A DNA stretch of 37,560 nucleotides, taken from the IMG/VR virus record IMGVR_UViG_3300042294_002561, positions 1-37,560 of that record, one strand, 5' to 3'. A program made the position numbers and the translations under genes. Below the pieces are notes generated by a model. It was not told the origin of the DNA. It saw only the letters and a program-made list of their open reading frames with translations, and made no database searches. Of this stretch, positions 7,990 to 16,970 are shown piece by piece. Source of the stretch: a virus. Position 1 is the stretch's first letter, and every line of letters starts with the position of its first letter.

Positions 7990-10900
7990 GTGGCGTCGTC
8001 GAACTTCGAGCGCCCCGAGTACCGCGAGATCCGACAGTCGGATCTGTCGGGTGGTGTCAACGACTACCTGAACCAGAACGTCATCAAGCCCACGGAGACG
8101 CCCGACGCGCTCAACGTGGACTTCGACCGCGCTTCTGTCGACACCGCGTTCGGCTCGATCAAGTTCAACAACCAGACCGCGCCTTCCGCCTGCATCCGCA
8201 CGAAGAGCCTCAAGGGCCAGCAGCCGCTGGCGGTGATGTCGGCGCCCTTGCAGCGCAAGGGAGTCAGCCCAGGCCCCTACACGGTCGACACCCGCAACAT
8301 CGAGGTTCCGATGCGGGGCTACGGCTACCTGCCGTACGCGGTCGAGACCGACATCGGGGGCAACTTCGCCGAGGGGTTGACCGACGCTGCCACTACCTCG
8401 CTGCTGTCTGCTCAGTACCACTACCACGCTCGTCGCGGACGCAACTTCGAGCTGAACGTCAGCTTCCGCTTGCCCCAGCACGAGAAGCTCTTCGATGTCG
8501 AGGTGAAGGGCGCGAACGCACCGGCGGTTCCTGCGCTGCCGATGATCCCGCCCAACGGGTTCGACGAGGCGCTGGACGAGACGTTCATCATCATCCAGAA
8601 GGGCGGCGACCGCCTTGCTCCCATGTCGTGGGCGCTGGGCGTGACGAACATCGGCAACGGGTACGGACTCGCCCAGGCTCCGCAGCCTCGCCCCAGCAAC
8701 TACGCGCTGGTCTTCATGTGGTACGACAACGCCGGTTGGGGCAATGTCGACGGGCAGCGTGCGAAGTACAACCTGACCAGCGGCCAGGATCTGACCGGAG
8801 CTGCGACGCAGAACTCGACCATGGCGTACCGCGCCGTGGTGATCCACCGCTACATCGAGCCGGATGTCAGCTACCACGTGGCGGTGCAGCTTCAGCTCGA
8901 CACCGGAACGCCGGCCACGTTCAACGGCGTGCCTGGTGGAACGGGGACGAATGTCGCCGGCACGTGGAACGCGAACGGGTTCTTCCGTGTCCATGTCACG
9001 GACTCGCACGGCAACTTCACGTCGCACGTCTACAACGAAACACCTACCGCCAAGTCAGGACTCGAGGTGTGCAGGGGGCCGCTCGACTCGCTGTCGTACC
9101 TGACGCGCTACGGCATCCGCTACAGCGGAAGGGACGCCATGTTCCTCGGCTTGGGCATGCGGTTCTCGCCATGGGACCACGCCGGCTTCATCCCGTTCGG
9201 GCACGACAGCGCTTGCATGCGGAGCGGCGGGATGGCGTTGACGGATCGAAGCAGCATCGACCCCAACGTGGTGTTCGGCGCCCCTGGTGTCAATGGCATC
9301 ACGGCAGACCATACGTCCGGCAATTCATATTTGACGCTTGGTCAGCCAAACATGGCGACCGTGCAGTTGGTCGGATCGCGAGACCCGATGGCGCTTGCCG
9401 ACACCACGGTCGCCAACCAGTACGCCGAGTGGACTGGACTGCAATACAACTTCAACGCGCTGCGCGGCTACAGGATCGTCGCCACCAGTACGGTGACATC
9501 GTGCCAAGGCGCTCGACTGACGCTTCTTGATCGAGACGCCTCGAATGCCAACCGCATCAACTTCCTCGACGGCGCGGACACCGCCAAGTTCGGCAGCTTT
9601 GGCAATGTCGGCAATCAGAACTTCCTAGTGCAGTGCTTCCGCTGGAGCCAGCGGGATCTGGACATCGGGAACGTCAAGATCTGGAGCGCGCCGCGTGACT
9701 ATCAAGGCACGGCGTCATATCTCAATGTTCCACCTCAGCAGTTCCAGCCGGATGTCGCGCGCCGTCGTTGGTCGCTCTCGGCGAGCCTGGCTCTCGAAGA
9801 CAAGACGGAGCCGGACATCGCTTCGTTGATCGCGTACTGGCCGTGCGACGATTCCGGCGGAGGCGTGCTGCACGAGAGGGTGGTCGGCGGGTTGCGGCAT
9901 GGGTTCCTGTGCCCCATGCAGAACGCCACGTCGGATGCGGGGCAGCGCGGCGGCAACATGCTGTTCATGTCCGGCGAGGGCGAGGCGCTTGTCTTGGACC
10001 TCAGCGAGAACGAGACGTTCCTTGCGCAGCTCGCCGCCATGCTGCGGCAGCCCGATCAGGGATTCGGGTTCGAGGTCAGCTTCGTCGAGACCGAAGCCTC
10101 CTACGGTGTCTACACCCGCGAAGCCGCCACGAGGTTCACGAACGATCCTCTCTTGTTGAGCAACATCTTCACGAGGCCGGTGGGCGGCCCTGAGCTTGTG
10201 CAGTGGGATGTCAAGGATCCGACAGCAGGTCGCAGCTCCAGGCCGCGTCGGTTGTTGAGCTTGACGCATCGCCCGATCTTCGCGGAGAACTCGAACACGC
10301 CATGCGAGTACGCGCAGGGCTTCGGCGTGGAGGTGGCGTCGTTCGAGGACAGCCGCGACTACGATCCCGCCCAGCCGCATGCGCTCGCGCCGTGGTACTT
10401 GCCGACCGGCACCAGCGCGATGGTCAGCCGCTACGACAAGTACGCGGGTTGGGTCGGCAAGCGCATCACCGTGCAAGTCGGCGTGCAGAGCTTCGACCCC
10501 GCAACGGACTCGTACAACGTCTACATCGCCATGACTCCCAAAGCCGTGCTCAAGCCCACGGCTGGCGATCCCGACGACGTGGAGTTCTCGTACTGGACGG
10601 ACACCGAAGCCAACAGCTCAGGCTCCACGTATGCGGTCGGGTTCTTGGACGGCGCGCAAATGCGCATCTCCAAGAAGGACATTGAACGCACAGTGTTGAC
10701 GGTTGGCGGTTCTTGGGACTGCAAGACCAACAACGCCGCGACCAAGGCGCTGGGCATCCACGAGTTGTCCGCGCGCATGCTGGTGGACGAGATCCGCTGG
10801 TTCGCGACGACGCCCGCCGGCGCGTTGTCGCCGACGACCGGCACCGCGATCACCGCCAGGAATGGAAAGCTGCAAGGCACCAACTGCCTGCCTCAACGTC

Positions 10901-13900
10901 TGCTGACGGACGCCGACCTCAAGGGCTCGCTGGGCACGGGAGCGTCGACAGTCACGGTTGCGCAGGGCTCGAGGAGCGTCACGGTCACTTCGACCTCGCT
11001 CGCGAATGGACAGGCGCCTGCCGTGTCCCAGCAAAGCGTGCTTGGCAGCTATCTCTACGTCGACGGGGACACTCGTCCACTCAGCGTCGAAGAGACCTTG
11101 TTCGAGCCGGTCAAGGACTTCTACTACATCGACGCGGTCAGCGCGAACAACGCGATCCTGACCTTGGCGAACTCCTATCGCGCCGGAAGCAAGACCTTGG
11201 CTGCGGCCAGCGCGTTTCGAGTCGTGGGCTACACCGCGTTCGAGGAGGATGTCTCGGCCCAGCGTCTGTACCTCGGAAAGGGCAAGGGCTACGACCCCGC
11301 CTCCGCGACGATTGACGACGTCGTCCTGACCGAGGGGTACTGGGCAAACCGCGCCATCACCGGCGGATCGTGGTCGCTACGAATCTACAACCCGTTCTCG
11401 ATCTACACGCTTGAGCAGGCGTCGCCCGACTGGACGCGCGGCATCGTGTCCGAGCGGCGCCACAAGGACGACGGCATCCTCGGCCTGCACGGTTACAACG
11501 ACCGCATCTACGCGGGCGTGCGCGGCAGCCTGTACGAAGTGGACGACCGCTGGCGCGACGAGGGTCCGACCGACGATCTGCCGGCGAGCCTGCTGTTCCG
11601 CGCCGCCAAGCTGGCGAGCGACGCCGTGGCTCCGCTGCATCAGGATCGCGTCGAGTTCACGACTGTCGCCGCCGCGAATTTCGGCGCGTCTCCGACCGAT
11701 GCCTACGCCACGGTGTTCGACCACTGGGCGAAGCTGAACAAGATCGACGAGTACCAAGGCGTGCTCTGGATGGGCGGTGTCAACCTGCCCGTGGACCAAG
11801 GGGCGTGGCGCACGCTGGTGTCCTCGACTGCGGCGAACACCACCTACACCGCCACCTCCGTCTTTGATTCGACCCCGTGGGTGATCCCCGCCACGGTGGT
11901 GCCAGGTGTGTGGATTCGCGTCGGCACGGCGTACGGACAAGTGACTTCCGTGTCCGGCACGACCATCAATGTGACAGGGTGGGTTAACAACCTCGGCCAG
12001 GCTTTTACGCCGGCAGGCGGAAGCCAAGCGGAAGTGTTCGTGCCTGGGCACCGAACGGTCTACCAGACGCGCTACAGCCGTGGAAAGCCGCAGATCGCGT
12101 TCGGCAGCAGCGGGCAGATCAGCCCCGGCGTGTACCCCGAGAAGGGCTTGTTCATCGCCACCGCCGAGATCGCGGTGCAGGTGAAGGAGTGGCACCACGT
12201 GCGTTGGGTGGTGCCGAGCCAGAACAGCGGTGCGTGGCTTCAGGTTCCGCGCTGCTACATCAACGGCAAGCGCGTCGCGGTCACCGTGAGCGCGTCCGAA
12301 CTGGGCGCGACTGGCACGCAGTGGATCAGCACTGCCAACATCGTGACGCCGTTCGGCACGCAGCGCGTCGTGCTTGGCGCGTTGCGCGACGCCTACACGG
12401 TCAGCGATCCGCCGCAGCTCAACTTCCGCAAGGACTTGATCGTGATGTCGCCGGCTCGCCACGTCGGCTGGCTGCACAGCCTCGACGGACTGTTGTCGCA
12501 GGTCATCACGACGCGACAGCCGTGGACTGGCACCGACTACGCCAACTTCAATCCGTACGCGATCAACTACAACGCGCCCGGCTTGATCGCCCAGTTCAAC
12601 GCCTTGAGCACAGATCTAGGCGTGGGCCACAAAGTGCGCAACGACGCCGGTCCCGTCAGCGGCGGCGGGCCGATCATCTACGGCACGATCCTCAGCCACC
12701 CGTTCATCTCGCTGTGGCACGCCGCCGGCGACTACTCGAACCAGTGGACGTTCGCCGAGAACGGCGCGCAGGTCCACGCCACCAACGGCGGCAACCCCGT
12801 GGTGGTGATCGACATCGACCCAGACTCCACGCCCGTAGCGACCCAGTCCGGCGTGCCTGCGCCGACTACCGAGCTCGACTTCACGACGACGCGCTTCCCG
12901 TTGTGGCGGCTTGAGACGCAGGCTCCGACCGAGCAGCGCGACCCGTTGCTCGCCGGCAAGGAAGTGTACGGCCTGAGCACGATCGGCAACTGCTACCTCG
13001 AGCAGTCGCTTGGCGCCGCGATGCCATGGGTGGCGGATGGCATCTTCCACTTCAAGCTGCTGTTCACGCCCAAGGATGTCGCGGGGCGCATCAGCCTGTT
13101 CCGTCGCGGCACCGACGCCAACAACGGAGGGCCGTTCGTCGAGTGCGTGGACGGCAAGGTCCGCTACGGCTGGTACGACCTCGGGCTCAAGAAGCCGGTG
13201 TGGATCGAGACGGACAGCGCGGTCATCGAGCCTGGCAAGCTGACCTACATCTACATCCGCCACCGCTATCCGAAGCAGGACAAGCTCTGGGGCAACTGGC
13301 GCAACTCCTACTTCGCGAACGGCCACTACCGCAGGTTCGAAGGCACACTCGCCACGACGGGGCAGACGCTGCGCGCGGGACAGATCGTGTACGGATGGAC
13401 TGGCGCCGCGAACGTTGGACAGTACCAGATCGTCAAGGCGTGGCAAGCCAGCACGCTAAGCGGCGCCCAAGTCGTCATCGACGCCGTCCGAATCAACGAC
13501 ACGCAGGACAATCTCAACAGCACGGAGGATCTGTACTCCGCTGTTAGCGGTGGCGGTACGCATTTGGTCAACCTGACGTACGCGGCTCGCCCCATGCACG
13601 ACATGTTCGTCGTGCAGCAGTTCGGCAATTCGCGGGCGACTTGGAATGGTGGTGCTCTTGGAACCCTCGAAAGTCCGACGCCACATCTTCCGCTCGAAGT
13701 CATTCACGCAGGTGGTGGCTTCAACTGGAACCAAACAACCTACGGTGGCCGAACCGCAAGCACGCTCGCCGAGGATCGCACGTACTGGTCGCTGACCACG
13801 GACGAGTATCCGATTGGAAGCGCCGGCCCCAGCTCCGTATTGAACAATTGGAAGTTCAAGGCGACCGGCATGGCTTCGGTGCCATGGATGCAATACACGA

Positions 13901-16269
13901 CAGTCGCCGCGAGCAACGAGTTCGTCTTGGAGACCACCGCAATCTCGGGGTTCGGTGTGTTCCCGTGGCTCCAGTGCATTGGAGCCGTGTTCGAGATCTT
14001 GGACGACGGTAGTTCGGGCGCCATCGCAGGTCGGCAATTCATCATCACGGAGGTCGAGGACAACAGCGCCGCCCCCAGACTCAAGCGCATCGTCGTCACC
14101 AATCTCGATGGATCCGCGCCGTCCCTGCCTGTCTTGGTAACTGGCTACGGAGCCGTGTTCATCGGGCGCACGCTGGTGAAGAGCGCCGACTTCGACAACA
14201 GCGTCCAGGTCGACGCGACCCAGAAGGAGATCCAGCTCTTCGGCTGCCAGGACAGCGACACCTTCCAGCCGTTCGACGGCGTCGTGCATTCCTTCGGGTA
14301 CGGGGTCGCTCTGCCCAACGCCACGACGGACAAGGCCGACACCTTCGAGTCCCGCAACACCAGCGCCACCAATACCACGTACGCGACCGACACGACCGAA
14401 GACGGCATGTTCGTCGGCGCCGATGCGTGGTCGTATCCGATCAACAGCCAGCCGACGACCGTCGGCCTGGGCGGCGCGAACTTCCCCGTCAACACTTTGA
14501 AGTTCACGGCGGGATTGCAGTACATCCAGGTCAACGGCTCGACCTACGCGGCGGCGTCGACCTACGTCACGACGAAGCCGAACACGCAACTCGAGGTGCA
14601 GAACACCAGCACGGTGACCAGCACGGGCGGGGTCGAGTCCCGCTGCAAGTGGCGCTACCTGCAAGCCGTGTCCGATTGGGCTGGCAAGCGGTACGTCGCG
14701 GTCGGCTTCTACGATCCGACGCAGGGCATTGCCGGCAACCCAGGGCCGGTGCTCGAGATCCTGCCGGCTGGCAACGATGCGTCGAACGACGCCGGTCCCG
14801 TGGCGATCAACCTGACCAACATCCCCGCAGGCCCTGACGGATCCGAGGTGTGGATCTACTGCTCGCCCGCCAACGGCAACGCGGCGACGCTGTACCGCGT
14901 GGCTCGGCTGGTGAACGGGACGAACGGCTACCAGATCTCGACGCCCGAGGCGCAGATCGTGACCGGCCCGCCTGCCGAGTTCGTCAACAACCCGCCACCG
15001 CGCTGCGAGATCGTCGCGTCGTCCAAGGGCTCCATGATCTACGCCGCGCTGGAAGTGCAGCCGGATGGCGTGGTGCCCAGCCGCCCAGCGTCGCCAGGGC
15101 AGGTGGACTTCACCAAGCTGTTCCGCCTGCAGGGCGGCACGGGCGACAAGATCACCGGCGCCATCGAGTTCGACGGCCTGCTGGTGGTCACCAAGCGCCG
15201 CATGGTGGCGAGCGTGGAGTTCGTCGGCGGCAACTACGCCGTGCCAGATGTCGTGTCGAACGGGGTCGGCTGCGTCTCCCCCAACACCTTGGTCGCCAAG
15301 GACAACGTCCTGCTGTTCCTGTCGGATCGCGGCATGCAAGCCACGACGCGGCGCGGGGTGACCAACCTCAACAGTCCCGAGTACATCGGGGACAACATCA
15401 GCACGTTCGTGCAGGACGCGGTCGACCGCCGCTACCTCGGCAAGGCGTACGCCGCGCTGAACCGCAAGCGCAGCCAGTACACCTGCGTCGTGCGCACGCG
15501 GGAGGAAGACCACCAGAACTACCGCTTCACCTGCGACCTGACCAACGAGGGGCCGATCTACAGCCTCTACCGCCTGCCGAACCTGACCGCCGTGGCCGCC
15601 GCCCGCAAGCGCGACGGCGCGGACGAGATCGTCGTCGGCGGGACCGAGGAGGGATTCGTGGTCTTCCTCGACAGGCCCGACGCCACCCAGGCGGTGATGG
15701 GCGAGATCACCGGCATCTGGGGTCTGCCGACCGTGCAGAACTATCTGGCGACCACGACCAACGCCATGTACGTGTCCTACAACCAGCAGGTGGACACGAC
15801 GCTGGAGGCGCAGCGCGGGGTGACGGCGAGCTATCGAGACGTGGACGGCAACACGCAGGAGGTCAATGTCCTGGGCTACGTCGCGCCGTGGATCCTGTTC
15901 GCGGAGCCGCTGCCGGCGACCATCCCCGCCAACGTCAACGTGGCGATGGGGCAGCAGGACACGCACTACGAGACCCCGTGGTTCGACATGGGCAACGCCG
16001 AAAGGCGCAAGCTCCTGTGCTACATCAACCTCGTCTTCGGTCGGGAGCAGGCGGGCGAGGTCGTCGTCCGCGTGTACACGGACTGGGATCAGGACAACAT
16101 CCGAGCGGAGTCGGTCTTGGACCTGACGAACGCCGAGCAGGAAGTTAGCCTAGGGGGCGTGGACGGCAACTGGTTCAAGATGACCTTGGACTCGGTCGAC
16201 CAGAACCCAGGCTTGAAGTTCACTCTGTCCAGCATCATCTGGCGCATCGACGATACGGATCAGGTGTAA
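7990..16269 (+). CDS. Giant tail nozzle-like protein with lectin-like inserts
   Basis: A 2759-residue protein. The frame is open from 7942, but GTG at 7990 is the likely start because it follows the upstream stop and gives the expected N-terminus (VASSNFERPEYREIRQSDL). Residues 15-60 have the DLSGGVNDYLNQNVIKPTET pattern of podovirus nozzle proteins (T7 gp12-like). Residues about 2335-2750 have repeated blade-like motifs (EFDGLLVVTKRRMVASVEF; LFLSDRGMQATTRRGV; GGTEEGFVVFLDRP) and end near FDMGNAERRKLLCYINLVFG, like a nozzle propeller. In between lie several concanavalin/LamG-like segments: IAYWPCDDSGGG near residue 612, EWHHVRWVVPSQ near 1400, IFHFKLLFTPKDVAGRISLF near 1684. A nozzle of about 800 residues thus seems to carry about 2000 residues of adhesin-like insert, suggesting receptor or polysaccharide binding at the tail. 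Confidence 0.7.
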   Translation: MASSNFERPEYREIRQSDLSGGVNDYLNQNVIKPTETPDALNVDFDRASVDTAFGSIKFNNQTAPSACIRTKSLKGQQPLAVMSAPLQRKGVSPGPYTVDTRNIEVPMRGYGYLPYAVETDIGGNFAEGLTDAATTSLLSAQYHYHARRGRNFELNVSFRLPQHEKLFDVEVKGANAPAVPALPMIPPNGFDEALDETFIIIQKGGDRLAPMSWALGVTNIGNGYGLAQAPQPRPSNYALVFMWYDNAGWGNVDGQRAKYNLTSGQDLTGAATQNSTMAYRAVVIHRYIEPDVSYHVAVQLQLDTGTPATFNGVPGGTGTNVAGTWNANGFFRVHVTDSHGNFTSHVYNETPTAKSGLEVCRGPLDSLSYLTRYGIRYSGRDAMFLGLGMRFSPWDHAGFIPFGHDSACMRSGGMALTDRSSIDPNVVFGAPGVNGITADHTSGNSYLTLGQPNMATVQLVGSRDPMALADTTVANQYAEWTGLQYNFNALRGYRIVATSTVTSCQGARLTLLDRDASNANRINFLDGADTAKFGSFGNVGNQNFLVQCFRWSQRDLDIGNVKIWSAPRDYQGTASYLNVPPQQFQPDVARRRWSLSASLALEDKTEPDIASLIAYWPCDDSGGGVLHERVVGGLRHGFLCPMQNATSDAGQRGGNMLFMSGEGEALVLDLSENETFLAQLAAMLRQPDQGFGFEVSFVETEASYGVYTREAATRFTNDPLLLSNIFTRPVGGPELVQWDVKDPTAGRSSRPRRLLSLTHRPIFAENSNTPCEYAQGFGVEVASFEDSRDYDPAQPHALAPWYLPTGTSAMVSRYDKYAGWVGKRITVQVGVQSFDPATDSYNVYIAMTPKAVLKPTAGDPDDVEFSYWTDTEANSSGSTYAVGFLDGAQMRISKKDIERTVLTVGGSWDCKTNNAATKALGIHELSARMLVDEIRWFATTPAGALSPTTGTAITARNGKLQGTNCLPQRLLTDADLKGSLGTGASTVTVAQGSRSVTVTSTSLANGQAPAVSQQSVLGSYLYVDGDTRPLSVEETLFEPVKDFYYIDAVSANNAILTLANSYRAGSKTLAAASAFRVVGYTAFEEDVSAQRLYLGKGKGYDPASATIDDVVLTEGYWANRAITGGSWSLRIYNPFSIYTLEQASPDWTRGIVSERRHKDDGILGLHGYNDRIYAGVRGSLYEVDDRWRDEGPTDDLPASLLFRAAKLASDAVAPLHQDRVEFTTVAAANFGASPTDAYATVFDHWAKLNKIDEYQGVLWMGGVNLPVDQGAWRTLVSSTAANTTYTATSVFDSTPWVIPATVVPGVWIRVGTAYGQVTSVSGTTINVTGWVNNLGQAFTPAGGSQAEVFVPGHRTVYQTRYSRGKPQIAFGSSGQISPGVYPEKGLFIATAEIAVQVKEWHHVRWVVPSQNSGAWLQVPRCYINGKRVAVTVSASELGATGTQWISTANIVTPFGTQRVVLGALRDAYTVSDPPQLNFRKDLIVMSPARHVGWLHSLDGLLSQVITTRQPWTGTDYANFNPYAINYNAPGLIAQFNALSTDLGVGHKVRNDAGPVSGGGPIIYGTILSHPFISLWHAAGDYSNQWTFAENGAQVHATNGGNPVVVIDIDPDSTPVATQSGVPAPTTELDFTTTRFPLWRLETQAPTEQRDPLLAGKEVYGLSTIGNCYLEQSLGAAMPWVADGIFHFKLLFTPKDVAGRISLFRRGTDANNGGPFVECVDGKVRYGWYDLGLKKPVWIETDSAVIEPGKLTYIYIRHRYPKQDKLWGNWRNSYFANGHYRRFEGTLATTGQTLRAGQIVYGWTGAANVGQYQIVKAWQASTLSGAQVVIDAVRINDTQDNLNSTEDLYSAVSGGGTHLVNLTYAARPMHDMFVVQQFGNSRATWNGGALGTLESPTPHLPLEVIHAGGGFNWNQTTYGGRTASTLAEDRTYWSLTTDEYPIGSAGPSSVLNNWKFKATGMASVPWMQYTTVAASNEFVLETTAISGFGVFPWLQCIGAVFEILDDGSSGAIAGRQFIITEVEDNSAAPRLKRIVVTNLDGSAPSLPVLVTGYGAVFIGRTLVKSADFDNSVQVDATQKEIQLFGCQDSDTFQPFDGVVHSFGYGVALPNATTDKADTFESRNTSATNTTYATDTTEDGMFVGADAWSYPINSQPTTVGLGGANFPVNTLKFTAGLQYIQVNGSTYAAASTYVTTKPNTQLEVQNTSTVTSTGGVESRCKWRYLQAVSDWAGKRYVAVGFYDPTQGIAGNPGPVLEILPAGNDASNDAGPVAINLTNIPAGPDGSEVWIYCSPANGNAATLYRVARLVNGTNGYQISTPEAQIVTGPPAEFVNNPPPRCEIVASSKGSMIYAALEVQPDGVVPSRPASPGQVDFTKLFRLQGGTGDKITGAIEFDGLLVVTKRRMVASVEFVGGNYAVPDVVSNGVGCVSPNTLVAKDNVLLFLSDRGMQATTRRGVTNLNSPEYIGDNISTFVQDAVDRRYLGKAYAALNRKRSQYTCVVRTREEDHQNYRFTCDLTNEGPIYSLYRLPNLTAVAAARKRDGADEIVVGGTEEGFVVFLDRPDATQAVMGEITGIWGLPTVQNYLATTTNAMYVSYNQQVDTTLEAQRGVTASYRDVDGNTQEVNVLGYVAPWILFAEPLPATIPANVNVAMGQQDTHYETPWFDMGNAERRKLLCYINLVFGREQAGEVVVRVYTDWDQDNIRAESVLDLTNAEQEVSLGGVDGNWFKMTLDSVDQNPGLKFTLSSIIWRIDDTDQV

Positions 16270-16271
16270 CC

Positions 16272-16955
16272 ATGGCATCAGGATTCACGCCCGAGCAAGA
16301 AGCGTTTCTGACCGCGCAATCAGCGAAAGCCGCGCAAAACGCCTACGCTGGCTCCTTTAACAAAATGAAGGGACCAAGCGCCGGAGGCAAGATGACCGGC
16401 GGCGTGCTAGGCGGTTTGGGGGGCGGTTTGTTCGGCGCTCTGTATGGAAAGAAAACGCAAGGCGACGGCGTTGGCGCTCTCTCCAAGTTCGCCCAGAAGC
16501 AGGCGGGCTTGCAGCGCGGCTATGTGACGGACGCCACCGCCGAAGCGCAGCGGTCGCTCATGGAAGGATTCCGGCAGGCGTACGCGCAGCGCGCCGCAGG
16601 GATCGCCGGCTCCTACGGTCTTCAGTCCGACCAGCTCGTGAGCGAGATGGCGTCGCAGGGACTGGACCCCAGCATCGTGCGGCGCATGCTCGCAAGTCAG
16701 CGCGGTTCGTCCCTTCAGCAGCTTGGCGAAGCCCAAGCCGAAGGCGCCGCTGGATACTACGACACCTTGGCGAGGCTCCAGAAGGGCACCGGCGGCGAAC
16801 TCGCCGCGATCAGCCAAGCCGAGACCGAGCAGTACTTGGCTCCGCAGATCGCGAAGATCAGCGGCGATGCGGCGAAGGCTGCCGCAAAGAAACAAGCGCA
16901 GGGCAACATTTTTGGATCAGTCTTGGGTGCGTTCACTGGGGGCCTTTTCAAGTAA
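16272..16955 (+). CDS. Internal virion (ejection) protein, small
   Basis: A 227-residue Ala/Gly/Gln-rich helical protein directly after the nozzle gene and before two larger candidate ejection proteins, matching the order of T7 gp14-gp15-gp16 analogues. Residues about 36-60 form a Gly-rich hydrophobic segment (GGVLGGLGGGLFGALYG), and the last 16 residues are a second one (NIFGSVLGAFTGGLFK). Both could insert into membrane. The middle consists of amphipathic helices (AEAQRSLMEGFRQAYAQRAAG). AGGTG before the ATG is a weak ribosome site. Role inferred: the outer-membrane-proximal component of the DNA ejection channel. Confidence 0.65.
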   Translation: MASGFTPEQEAFLTAQSAKAAQNAYAGSFNKMKGPSAGGKMTGGVLGGLGGGLFGALYGKKTQGDGVGALSKFAQKQAGLQRGYVTDATAEAQRSLMEGFRQAYAQRAAGIAGSYGLQSDQLVSEMASQGLDPSIVRRMLASQRGSSLQQLGEAQAEGAAGYYDTLARLQKGTGGELAAISQAETEQYLAPQIAKISGDAAKAAAKKQAQGNIFGSVLGAFTGGLFK

Positions 16956-16970
16956 CGGGAGTAGAAAGCA

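Noticed and set aside
13456-15966. 836-codon open frame opposite the giant tail gene
   Set aside because: Antisense shadow created by high third-position GC; composition is His/Arg/Asp/Val-rich, with no start site or neighbour logic.
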